This document shows, piece after piece, positions 1 to 7,724 of a DNA stretch of 64,000 nucleotides. Location: the NCBI GenBank assembly GCA_029261855.1, contig JAJDAN010000004.1, positions 1 to 64,000 on the forward strand. The letters run 5' to 3'. The translations under genes were made by a program, and so were the position numbers. How positions within the stretch are numbered: position 1 is the first letter of the stretch; each line of letters starts with the position of its first letter. The stretch comes from Deltaproteobacteria bacterium. GTDB lineage: Bacteria; Myxococcota_A; UBA9160; UBA4427. The notes under the pieces were generated by a model. That model ran no database searches. It worked only from the letters and a program-made list of their open reading frames with translations, and was not told where the DNA came from.

Positions 1-2165
1 CCGAGCTTCGGATCGCCGACCAGCGCCCGGATGCGCGTCTCGTGGCGAGCCGCGATCTGAGCGATGTCCTCCGCCCAATCCTCCCAGTAGTGCCGGGTGC
101 CGACCTTCTTGACGAGCTGCGCATAGATGGCCCGGCGTAGCTCGTCGACCGGGAAGTCGAAGGCGATCTGCTTCGGCTCGTCGCCCTTCGGGCCGGGTGC
201 GGTGTCGTCCTCCGGGGGTTCCATTCCCACGACCTGGACGTCCACCATATCGGGCGTCTCGTCGTTCAGATCTAGCTTGTTGACGACCGCGTTCAGACGA
301 TCGTCGTGGGAGCGCAGCGCGTTCAGCACCTGCCAGACGACCTTGAAACGCTTGTTGTCGGAGAGCGCCTCCTCGGGCTCAATGCCGGCCGGGATCCCTA
401 TCGGCAGGATCACGTAGCCTAGGCTCTTGGCGGGCGCCTTGCGCATAACGCGACCGACGGCCTGAATTACGTCCACCATCGAGTTGCGCGGTTCGAGGAA
501 GATGATTGCGTCAAGCGCGGGGACGTCAATACCCTCGGTTAGGCAGCGTGCGTTCGACAGGATACGGCAGCACTCGGCTTCCGTACTTGCCTTGAGCCAG
601 TGGATCAGCTCCTCGCGTTGGAGCGCGTTGAAGGAGCCGTCTACGTGCTCGACCTCTACATCGAAGTGCCGTTCGCAATAGCTGCCGTAGCGTTCGGCGA
701 CCTCCGCGAAGAGGCTCTTGAACCGCTTCGACTGTGCGATTGTCGTGGAGAAGGCCAGAGCCGTCTGCATCGGGATGGTGTCGGTTGTGGCGAAGGAATC
801 ACCAAGCGCGTTGCGCTTCGAGAGCGCGTTTAGACAGCCGACAATCCGCGTCGCGACGTCGAGGCGCAGCTCGTGGTTCTCGTCCGAGAGCTGGCGCTGG
901 AATGCCGCCGCGATGGCCGCCTCGTCGACGGCCAGGATCAGCACTTTGTAGTCCGAGAGCAGGTCCAGATCGACGGCCCGACGGAACCCAATACGGTACA
1001 GCTCGGGCCCGTATACAGCCTCGTCGTCCATCGAGGCGACGACGGCGTCCGCCGCGGCTGCCTTCGCCTTCGAGGTGTCTGCATAAACGCGCGGCGTGGC
1101 CGTCATGTAGAGCCGCTTCGCCGCCGCCACGTGGGCGTCGTCGTGGACGCGGGTAAAGTTCGAGTCGTCCTCGTCGGCGAGCGTGACGCCGGTCGTGCGG
1201 TGGGCCTCGTCACAGATTACGAGGTCGAAGGCGCCGATCCCCGCCCCCTGCGCTGCCGTGATCACCGGAATCGACTGGTACGTCGAGAACACCACGCGCA
1301 TCTGCTCGGGAGCCGCCCGCCCCCAGTGCTTCACCAGTTCGTCAGGATCTGTCGTGGCAGGGAGCAGCAGGTCGTTCGGCGACAGATCTTCCGTCTTGCG
1401 GCGCCGACCGGCTTTCGTGTCTGAGCAAACGGCGAAGGGGAGCAGTGACAACGTGGCGTCCGCCGCCCACTCCTTGAGCGTCTGGGAGAGCAAGGAAATA
1501 GATGGAAGGAGCACGAGAACCTTGCCGCCCGCGCCTACGCGCTCCTCGGCGATGCGCAGGCCGGTGTAGGTCTTTCCGGTCCCGCAGGCCATGATCAGCT
1601 TCCCGCGGTCTGCCTTCTCGAACCCCTCGAGTACGGCCGTGATTGCATCGCGCTGGTGGGGATAGGGCGTCTTCCGGGGTTTGCGGCCGAGCGTGTTGTT
1701 CTTAGCATCCCACTGCGACCAGTCGACGCTAGAGGCCTCGAGGTCTCCAACCGTGATCTTAACGGTCGGCTTGTCCTGGTTCTCACAGGCTTTCTGGAGG
1801 TGCTTGGTCCAACGGTTCGTTGTAGCGATGATCATCCGCTCAGTGAACGGCGGCTTCCCCGAGCGCGTGAAGAAGGTCCCCAGGTCCTTCATATCGAGGG
1901 TCGTCGTGGACGCGTAGCACTTGCACTGGACGGCGGTGAAGCCCGTACCATCGCGGTGCTCGCACACGAGGTCGATCCCGGTGTCAACTTCGCCCTCGCG
2001 GCCCGGCCAGTCTCCCCACATCCAGACGTTCGAGAACTTGGAGAACCACATGGGGTCGGTTCGCAGGTACGCGAGCATCAGGCGCTCGAACCGATCCCCC
2101 AGGTCGGAGTCCGAAGAGGACGCGGCCCGAAGCTGATCGATCAGCTCGTGAATCGTCGTGGGCAA
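1..2165 (-). CDS. Type ISP-like restriction-modification/helicase protein, N-terminal part
   Basis: Reads without interruption for 721 codons and leaves the window at base 1, so only the N-terminal part is seen. Residues 60-82 carry a PD-(D/E)xK-type Mrr nuclease signature: GID with D65, then VQCKCY with Q80 and K82. A superfamily 2 helicase core follows: GTGKT at 195-199, DEAH at 319-322, a TATPR motif, and the motif-VI-like QAVGRVMRK near residue 590. Nuclease plus helicase in this order matches COG4889 predicted helicases and single-chain type ISP enzymes such as LlaGI/LlaBIII, which continue with a coupler, an N6-adenine methyltransferase and a target-recognition domain. Those parts would lie outside the window, so methylation is inferred. 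No ATG exists between the upstream in-frame TAG and the coding start; TTG at 2165 has AGGAAAG 9 nt upstream. CTA codons, scarce in the neighbours, recur and fit a transferred gene. Confidence 0.8.
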   Translation of the reverse strand, partial: MPTTIHELIDQLRAASSSDSDLGDRFERLMLAYLRTDPMWFSKFSNVWMWGDWPGREGEVDTGIDLVCEHRDGTGFTAVQCKCYASTTTLDMKDLGTFFTRSGKPPFTERMIIATTNRWTKHLQKACENQDKPTVKITVGDLEASSVDWSQWDAKNNTLGRKPRKTPYPHQRDAITAVLEGFEKADRGKLIMACGTGKTYTGLRIAEERVGAGGKVLVLLPSISLLSQTLKEWAADATLSLLPFAVCSDTKAGRRRKTEDLSPNDLLLPATTDPDELVKHWGRAAPEQMRVVFSTYQSIPVITAAQGAGIGAFDLVICDEAHRTTGVTLADEDDSNFTRVHDDAHVAAAKRLYMTATPRVYADTSKAKAAAADAVVASMDDEAVYGPELYRIGFRRAVDLDLLSDYKVLILAVDEAAIAAAFQRQLSDENHELRLDVATRIVGCLNALSKRNALGDSFATTDTIPMQTALAFSTTIAQSKRFKSLFAEVAERYGSYCERHFDVEVEHVDGSFNALQREELIHWLKASTEAECCRILSNARCLTEGIDVPALDAIIFLEPRNSMVDVIQAVGRVMRKAPAKSLGYVILPIGIPAGIEPEEALSDNKRFKVVWQVLNALRSHDDRLNAVVNKLDLNDETPDMVDVQVVGMEPPEDDTAPGPKGDEPKQIAFDFPVDELRRAIYAQLVKKVGTRHYWEDWAEDIAQIAARHETRIRALVGDPKL

Positions 2166-2614
2166 GTCGGGACACTTTCCTACGGGGGTGATTCGATTCT
2201 ATCACCCAGACGCGCAGACGCCGGCGCATGAGAGCGTCCGAAAGCCGTCGGCTGCGCGACCCCCACTTCCGAACCGCGACACTCGGCCCTAGACCAGCGA
2301 CCTTCCACCCGGTCGCGCACACCTCATTTGGGTGTCTCCGGCTCCACCCGTTGTCCGTCCGGGTACTCTCTGCGGTCACTCACTGAATGATGGAGAGGTG
2401 GATTCGAACCTTCAGTACGCGAATCGCGAGCGAAACCGAACCGCCCAACTTGGCAACAGAGACGAACGCGGGCCGCGCCGTCTTCCCGACCCGAAATCCG
2501 CCGTCTCCGGTTCGGATACGCGAAGGGCTCGTCGCCCAAGACCCCGCGGAATCGCGGAGATCTCTCGGGCTTCGCCGGAGTGCGCGCGGGGCGTCTCCTC
2601 ACCCGCAGACTAGA
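2166..2614. other. Intergenic region between the RM gene and the serine tRNAs
   Basis: About 450 bases without a credible gene. The short overlapping frames here have no family features. The only recognisable content is the tRNA-like fragment near 2388-2425, plus the ribosome binding site of the leftward RM gene at its left edge. Confidence 0.5.
2388..2425 (-). repeat. tRNA-Ser-like 3' fragment (degenerate)
   Basis: On the minus strand this segment reads like the 3' end of a serine tRNA: a T-loop GGTTCGAATCC, an acceptor-like CCTCTCC and an ATCA tail where the intact tRNAs have GCCA. It aligns with the 3' parts of both intact tRNA-Ser genes nearby and has the same orientation. The T-stem is broken and no partner acceptor strand is found, so it is not a working tRNA. 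A decayed duplicate or an attachment-site remnant of an element integrated at tRNA-Ser are the two likely readings. Confidence 0.45.
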
Positions 2615-2702
2615 TGGCGGAGAGAGTGGGATTCGAACCCACGGTACGTTGCCGTACACACGCTTTCCAAGCGTGCGCCTTAAGCCACTCGGCCATCTCT
2701 CC
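2615..2702 (-). tRNA. tRNA-Ser (anticodon GGA)
   Basis: Minus strand. The seven-base acceptor strands GGAGAGA and TCTCTCC pair, followed by discriminator G and an encoded CCA. The anticodon loop CTTGGAAA sits on a GC-rich stem and presents GGA. A long variable arm typical of class II serine tRNAs is present, and the T-loop is GTTCGAATC. Confidence 0.95.
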
Positions 2703-2832
2703 GCGGTATCTGTCTGCTTCCGTGAAGCGGGTCTTTCCGGCGAGTTCGAAGCCCTCAGCCCAGCGGGCAGACCTGCAGAAACGGAGCCCTCAGCTCAGCA
2801 ATCCGCCGGCCGCGCCGGCGAACTGCGAAAAC

Positions 2833-2925
<93 letters not shown>

Positions 2926-3093
2926 GCGGCCCGGGAACTTACCGCATCCCTCGGGATCGCGGGCAAAGGCCCGGTGAAAGGAGGCGCCCGAAACGTGCGC
3001 GAAATCAGCGGGATGCGTGGCCTCGCTGACGTACTCCCCGAGGGAGCGGGGCCGGGGCCGTTCGGTTAGATTGCAGAGCCCGCTCGACGTGCG

Positions 3094-4290
3094 TTGTCCG
3101 CACGCGGCGCCACCCACGAGACCCTCCTCTTGAGCGATCCCAGCAGCGTCACGTTCGACATCGAGGAGATCCTCGCCGAAGCCCGCGCGGCTTCGGGGCT
3201 CGACGACCCGGGTCCGGCGGACTTCCGCGAAGGTCTCGCGGCGCTGGCCGCCACCTACGACACGGGCGGCTTCAACGCCCGCGGCCGCAAGCGGAACCGG
3301 CGGCGGCTCGTCGACCTGCTCGCCACTCGGATGCGGGTGCAGCAGGCCTGGAACGAGCATCCCGAGATCCTCGAGCGGCCGGTCCGCCAGCCCATGGTGC
3401 TGACGGGGCTGCCCCGGTCGGGCACCTCGGCGCTCTTCAACCTGCTGGCGTGCGACCCGGCGGCGCGGCCGCTGCTGCTGTGGGAATCCATGTTCCCGGA
3501 CCCGATGCCCGGCCTGGAAGCGGGGCAGTCCGACCCCCGGCGCGATGCCATCGAGGCGCACTTCGCGAAGGCCCGCGAAGAGAACCCGGACTTCACCAAG
3601 ATGCACTACACGTCGGCGGACACGCCGGAAGAGTGCGTGCTCATTCATGCGATCGCGTTCAGCGGCGTGCAGATGGGCATCGAGATCATGGCCGAGCCCT
3701 ACGGCACCTGGTACCGCAAGCAGGACCTCGCCCCGATGTATGCCTATTACAAGCAGCTGCTGCAGCTGCTGGACTGGCAGCGACCCGGAGAGCGCTGGCT
3801 GCTGAAGGCGCCCGCCCACATGTGGGGCATCGACCCGCTGATCGCCACCTTCCCCGACGTCAGCGTCGTCTGGAGCCACCGCAACCCGCTGCTGTGCACG
3901 GCTTCGATCTGCAGCATGACCTGGACGATGATGAACCCGGTGACCGACATCGCGAAGGAAGCGCTCGGCCCCGTCGTGATGAATTTCTACGCCGACTCCC
4001 TCGACCGCGGCCTCGCCACCCGGGCGAAGCACGACCCGAAGCGCTTCGTGGACGTCAACCACGACGACTTCGTCGAAGACTCGCTGGGCGTCGTCGGCGG
4101 CATCTACGACCACTTCGAGATGCCCGTCCCGGACGCGGCGAGCGCTGCCTTCGCCGCGCACGTGGCCGCCAACCCCAAGGGCAAGCACGGCGAGCACGAG
4201 TACGCGCTCGAAGAATACGGGCTCGACCCCGACCAGGTGCGTGAACGCTTCGCGCCCTATACCACCCAGTTCGACATCGCGGTCGGATAG
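3094..4290 (+). CDS. Sulfotransferase family protein
   Basis: 398 residues. The 5'-phosphosulfate-binding loop of PAPS-dependent sulfotransferases is seen as LPRSGTS at residues 106-112. A later WLLKAPAHMWGIDPL stretch and the VVWSHRNPL segment match the 3'-phosphate-binding region of the bacterial Sulfotransfer_3 group. It should transfer sulfate from PAPS to an unidentified hydroxylated small molecule or lipid in the cytoplasm. No signal peptide. The start is TTG at 3094; another in-frame TTG at 3130 is possible because neither site has a strong Shine-Dalgarno. It is followed 14 bases later by a DUF1214 gene and then carbonic anhydrase, a probable three-gene transcript. Confidence 0.8.
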   Translation: MSARGATHETLLLSDPSSVTFDIEEILAEARAASGLDDPGPADFREGLAALAATYDTGGFNARGRKRNRRRLVDLLATRMRVQQAWNEHPEILERPVRQPMVLTGLPRSGTSALFNLLACDPAARPLLLWESMFPDPMPGLEAGQSDPRRDAIEAHFAKAREENPDFTKMHYTSADTPEECVLIHAIAFSGVQMGIEIMAEPYGTWYRKQDLAPMYAYYKQLLQLLDWQRPGERWLLKAPAHMWGIDPLIATFPDVSVVWSHRNPLLCTASICSMTWTMMNPVTDIAKEALGPVVMNFYADSLDRGLATRAKHDPKRFVDVNHDDFVEDSLGVVGGIYDHFEMPVPDAASAAFAAHVAANPKGKHGEHEYALEEYGLDPDQVRERFAPYTTQFDIAVG

Positions 4291-4304
4291 GGAAGGGAGA
4301 CGAA

Positions 4305-5408
4305 ATGGCCAACGACGCCTTCGACAAGGTCGTGAACGCCGAAGCCTGGAACGACTTCTGCGACCTGCTCAAGAAGGCGGGCGAGGTGGTCCTGCGCGAA
4401 GACCTCGAGACGTCGGCGTTCGATCGCGGCGAGGGGCTGCGTTACCTGTCGCGTCTGCTGCGCGCCGGGTTGCATTCGTTCTGCGAGAACCCCGGCAAGG
4501 CACACCCGCGCTTCCGCACCATGCCCGAAGACGTGAAGATGGGCCTCGACAACCCGGACAACTACTACGTGGGTGCGCCCGTCGATCCGCGCCTGACGTA
4601 CCGCATCCGAGGCCGCCGCGGCACGATCCACTACATGAGCTTCGCCGCACAGAGCCAGAACTTCGCGGCGCGGGAGAAGATCGCAGGCGGTGCCGGCCAC
4701 CTCGAGGACAGCGAGCTCGCTCTCGCGCCCGACGGCAGCTTCGAGATCATCGCCAGTCAGAAGGAACAGCCCGGCAACTGGCTGCAGATGAACGAAACGA
4801 CGAGCCAGATCCTGCTGCGCCAGACCTTCCTCGACCGGCTTTCCGAGAAGCCCGTCGAGGTTTCGATCGAGTGCCTCGAAACCGATACGCCGCCCGCGCC
4901 CCTCGACCCGGCGCGCGTGCCGGGCATGCTGATGGGCGGCGCCATGTATGCCATCGGCTGCGCCCAGTGGTTCGCGGACTGGGTGGTCGAGTTCAAGGAC
5001 AAGGCGCCCGTCAATCGGTTCCACCTGCCCGACCCCGAACAGCACCGTCTCGTGGGTGGCGACCCGAACATCCGCCTGTGGCTCGGCCAGTGGAAGCTCG
5101 GCCCGGACGAGGCGCTCGTCATCGAAGCCAAGCCGCCTCGCTGCGACTACTGGAACTTCCAGCTCGGCAACATCTGGGCGGAATCGCTGGACTTCAAGAC
5201 CCGCCGCGTCCACACCAACAGCCACACCACCAGCTACAACGACGACGGGTCCTGGACCCTGATCGTCGCCCACGAAGACCCGGGCCATCCCAACTGGATG
5301 GACACCGCGGGTCACGACCACGGCATCATGGGCGTGCGCTGGGTGCGCGCGGACGCGCTGCCCGAACCGAAGTGTCGCGTGGTCCCCTTCTCGGAGCTGT
5401 CGTCGTAA
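4305..5408 (+). CDS. DUF1214 domain-containing protein
   Basis: 367 residues, preceded by GGGAGACGAA. The C-terminal half (from about residue 220, including PNIRLWLGQWKLGPDEALVI and WNFQLGNIWAESLD) is typical of DUF1214. The family's biochemical function is not established. The N-terminal 200 residues give no clear domain beyond a likely helical region. No signal peptide or membrane segment is seen, unlike the secreted DUF1254/DUF1214 fusion encoded at 7721-10579. Its place directly after a sulfotransferase gene, with a 14-base gap, suggests a shared substrate; that is inference. Confidence 0.75.
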   Translation: MANDAFDKVVNAEAWNDFCDLLKKAGEVVLREDLETSAFDRGEGLRYLSRLLRAGLHSFCENPGKAHPRFRTMPEDVKMGLDNPDNYYVGAPVDPRLTYRIRGRRGTIHYMSFAAQSQNFAAREKIAGGAGHLEDSELALAPDGSFEIIASQKEQPGNWLQMNETTSQILLRQTFLDRLSEKPVEVSIECLETDTPPAPLDPARVPGMLMGGAMYAIGCAQWFADWVVEFKDKAPVNRFHLPDPEQHRLVGGDPNIRLWLGQWKLGPDEALVIEAKPPRCDYWNFQLGNIWAESLDFKTRRVHTNSHTTSYNDDGSWTLIVAHEDPGHPNWMDTAGHDHGIMGVRWVRADALPEPKCRVVPFSELSS

Positions 5409-5411
5409 GCC

Positions 5412-6065
5412 ATGCCCACATCGGAAGTCCGAAAGAAGTTCACTCCCGCGCAGGTGCTGCAGCTTCTGCAGGCGGGCAACTACCGCTTCGCTGCGGGCCA
5501 GACCATCGACCGCGATCCGCATCTCGAGGTCCGCAAGAACGCCGCGGAACAGAACCCGCTTGCCGTCGTGCTCGCCTGCATGGACTCGCGCGTGGCGACG
5601 GAGATCGTCTTCGATCTCAGCCTCGGCGACATCTTCAGCGTACGGGTCGCCGGCAACATCGTCTCGGAGCAGGCGCTCGGCAGCCTCGAATTCGGCTGCG
5701 CGGTGGCCGGTGCCAAGCTGCTGCTCGTGCTCGGGCACACGCGCTGCGGCGCCGTCGGCGCCACCGCCGACCTGGTGTCCGGGAGGGTTCCGGCCGAGTC
5801 GTTCGCGCGCCTCGAGAACCTGGCGTCCATCACCGACCCGATCGCCGTGTCCGTGGGACTCGAAACCGAGACCGCCGCCGACCGCCACGGCCTCAACACC
5901 GACTTCGTCGACCGGGTCGCGGCCATCAACGTCGTCCAGAGCATGCAGCAGATCCGCGCCCGCAGCGGCGCCCTGCGCAAGCTCGAAGGCGAAGGCGAGA
6001 TCCTGATCGCGGGCGCTCTCTACGACATCACGACCGGGCTGGTGAAGACCCTCGACCCCAGCTGA
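5412..6065 (+). CDS. Beta-class carbonic anhydrase
   Basis: 217 residues, normal for bacterial beta-carbonic anhydrases. It converts CO2 and water to bicarbonate. The zinc site is clear: C56 within ACMDSR (with the D58/R60 dyad) and H109/C112 within GHTRCGA. The start ATG is 3 bases after the stop of the DUF1214 gene, so translation is probably coupled. No export signal, so it is probably cytoplasmic. It ends 9 bases before the convergent propeller gene, with no obvious hairpin terminator between. Confidence 0.93.
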   Translation: MPTSEVRKKFTPAQVLQLLQAGNYRFAAGQTIDRDPHLEVRKNAAEQNPLAVVLACMDSRVATEIVFDLSLGDIFSVRVAGNIVSEQALGSLEFGCAVAGAKLLLVLGHTRCGAVGATADLVSGRVPAESFARLENLASITDPIAVSVGLETETAADRHGLNTDFVDRVAAINVVQSMQQIRARSGALRKLEGEGEILIAGALYDITTGLVKTLDPS

Positions 6066-6074
6066 GGGCGGCCC

Positions 6075-7724
6075 CTATCCGCCCGTCGAGGACGGCTTCT
6101 TCGGCAGCACCTGCAGCACGTAGAAGCCCTTGCCGACCGCGGTCGGGAAGTACACGCGGCCGCCGAAGCCCGGCGGCGTCAGCGAGTTGATGGTCAGGGG
6201 CTCGAAGTAGTCCGACTCCGCGAGCAGGCGGCCGGTGGCCGCGTCGCGCCAGGTCAGCTGCTCCCGGTAGTTCTCGGTGAAGAGCGCAAGCTTGAAGGGC
6301 TCGGCCGAGACGTTTCGTTTCATGTTCGTCAGCAGCAGCACGCGTCGATCCTTCGGTCCGATCAGGGGCTGGAAGGTCGTCGTCGTGTTGTCGAGCACGA
6401 ACGCGACCTTCATCTCTCCGGTCGCCTGGTCGAGCTTGATGCCCGCCGTCTTGCCGAGGCCCACGTCCGCGGAATAGATCATGCTGTTCTCTGGATCGGC
6501 GCCGGCCTTGGGCGGCGCGAAGCTCCATTGCCCCCTCTCGAGGGGGCCGAAGGGAAAGATGACCTTCATCTGGCTGGCGTCTTTCTGGCGCGCGACCGCG
6601 ACGCTAGATGAAACGGTCTCGCTCCCGAGACCGTTGAGCTGGAACCCGACCCAGTCACCGATCATGCTCGGCGCCGTCGCGGTCGTCTGGCCTTCTTGCA
6701 TGGGGCGGATGATCCAGGATTCGTCCAGCGAGAGCTTCTGCGTCTTCGGGTCCCAGAACGCTCGTTGCGCCATGGTGTCCATGCCGATGTAGATGGCGAT
6801 CCGGCCCTCGAAAGTCGTCACCACGTGGGGGACCGTAGACGGTTCCGGCATGGCGATGTCGTGCAGCACCTCCAGCGTGTCGGGGTGCACCGCCACCAGC
6901 TGCGAGTTGGGCTGCTTCATGCCTTCCGGTACGCATTTGATGATCGCCATGGTGCCCTGCAGCGTGCACCCGAGAGGACGCGTCTGGTCCTTGAGGATGA
7001 GGGTCCCATCCGGGGCGACCGTCAGATGCTTGAAGTTCACGTCGGCGATGGGCGCGTCGCCGGCGGGAAGTGTGTTGTGCTTCAGGATCTCGCCGCTGTC
7101 GGCGTCGACGAGCACGATCTGGTTCGACCAGGCGAACACGATCCGGCCGTTCTCGAGGATGTTGAGGTTGGCGTTGCCGATCCAGCGGCCCGACGCGTTC
7201 GGGTTGTCGAGGTAGGTGCGCCAGATCTGCTCGCCGGTGGTCGCATTCGCCTTCGCGAGGAAGGGCCCGGCCGGATTCGGGTCGGCCAGGGTCGGGTACT
7301 CGCCCCCCACGATATACAGCTCGCCCGGCTTGCGGTTGTTGATATAGGAGATGCCCTGGTAATCGCTCTGGCTGCGCCAGGCGTACACCTGGTTGGGTTC
7401 GTCGAACGACCCCGAGAAGGTCGCGCACGGGAAGAGGCCGCTCCTCTCGCCGTCGGAGATCTCCGCCGCGTTCAGCGACGAGTAGTAGCCGGGCGTCGGC
7501 AGTGCCCTGCTACACGCCAGCTCCTTGGCGTAGAGGGAGACGTCGCCCGGTAGGGGTCCGAGGGCGGCCAGCTCGTTCGGCGTCAGGCCGAAACGAGCGA
7601 CGCGCTGCTCGACCTGGGCGCGGATCACCGGCCCGAGCAGGCCATAGGCGACCAGAACGGCTACCACGACCACCACCAGGGCGGCGGCCTTCACGTTCCT
7701 CGATCGCATCATCGATCGCATCAT
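6075..7724 (-). CDS. Membrane-anchored PQQ-like beta-propeller protein
   Basis: 549 residues. An N-terminal segment (about residues 9-30, KAAALVVVVVAVLVAYGLLG) is a single membrane anchor or uncleaved signal; the rest is extracytoplasmic. Repeated blade-like strands such as LAKANATTGEQIWRTYL and VLVDADSGEILKHNT resemble PQQ/arylsulfotransferase propeller repeats, but no PQQ ligand set can be asserted. The start at 7724 overlaps the stop of the DUF1254/DUF1214 gene in an ATGA arrangement and has GGGGAGA upstream, so the two are translationally coupled. It is the last gene of a DUF4410 - DUF1254/1214 - propeller operon. The precise function is unknown. Confidence 0.65.
   Translation of the reverse strand: MMRSMMRSRNVKAAALVVVVVAVLVAYGLLGPVIRAQVEQRVARFGLTPNELAALGPLPGDVSLYAKELACSRALPTPGYYSSLNAAEISDGERSGLFPCATFSGSFDEPNQVYAWRSQSDYQGISYINNRKPGELYIVGGEYPTLADPNPAGPFLAKANATTGEQIWRTYLDNPNASGRWIGNANLNILENGRIVFAWSNQIVLVDADSGEILKHNTLPAGDAPIADVNFKHLTVAPDGTLILKDQTRPLGCTLQGTMAIIKCVPEGMKQPNSQLVAVHPDTLEVLHDIAMPEPSTVPHVVTTFEGRIAIYIGMDTMAQRAFWDPKTQKLSLDESWIIRPMQEGQTTATAPSMIGDWVGFQLNGLGSETVSSSVAVARQKDASQMKVIFPFGPLERGQWSFAPPKAGADPENSMIYSADVGLGKTAGIKLDQATGEMKVAFVLDNTTTTFQPLIGPKDRRVLLLTNMKRNVSAEPFKLALFTENYREQLTWRDAATGRLLAESDYFEPLTINSLTPPGFGGRVYFPTAVGKGFYVLQVLPKKPSSTGG

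Noticed and set aside
2388-2470. A fourth working tRNA upstream of the RM gene
   Set aside because: Only the 3' part resembles tRNA-Ser; the T-stem is broken and no matching 5' acceptor strand or anticodon stem is found.
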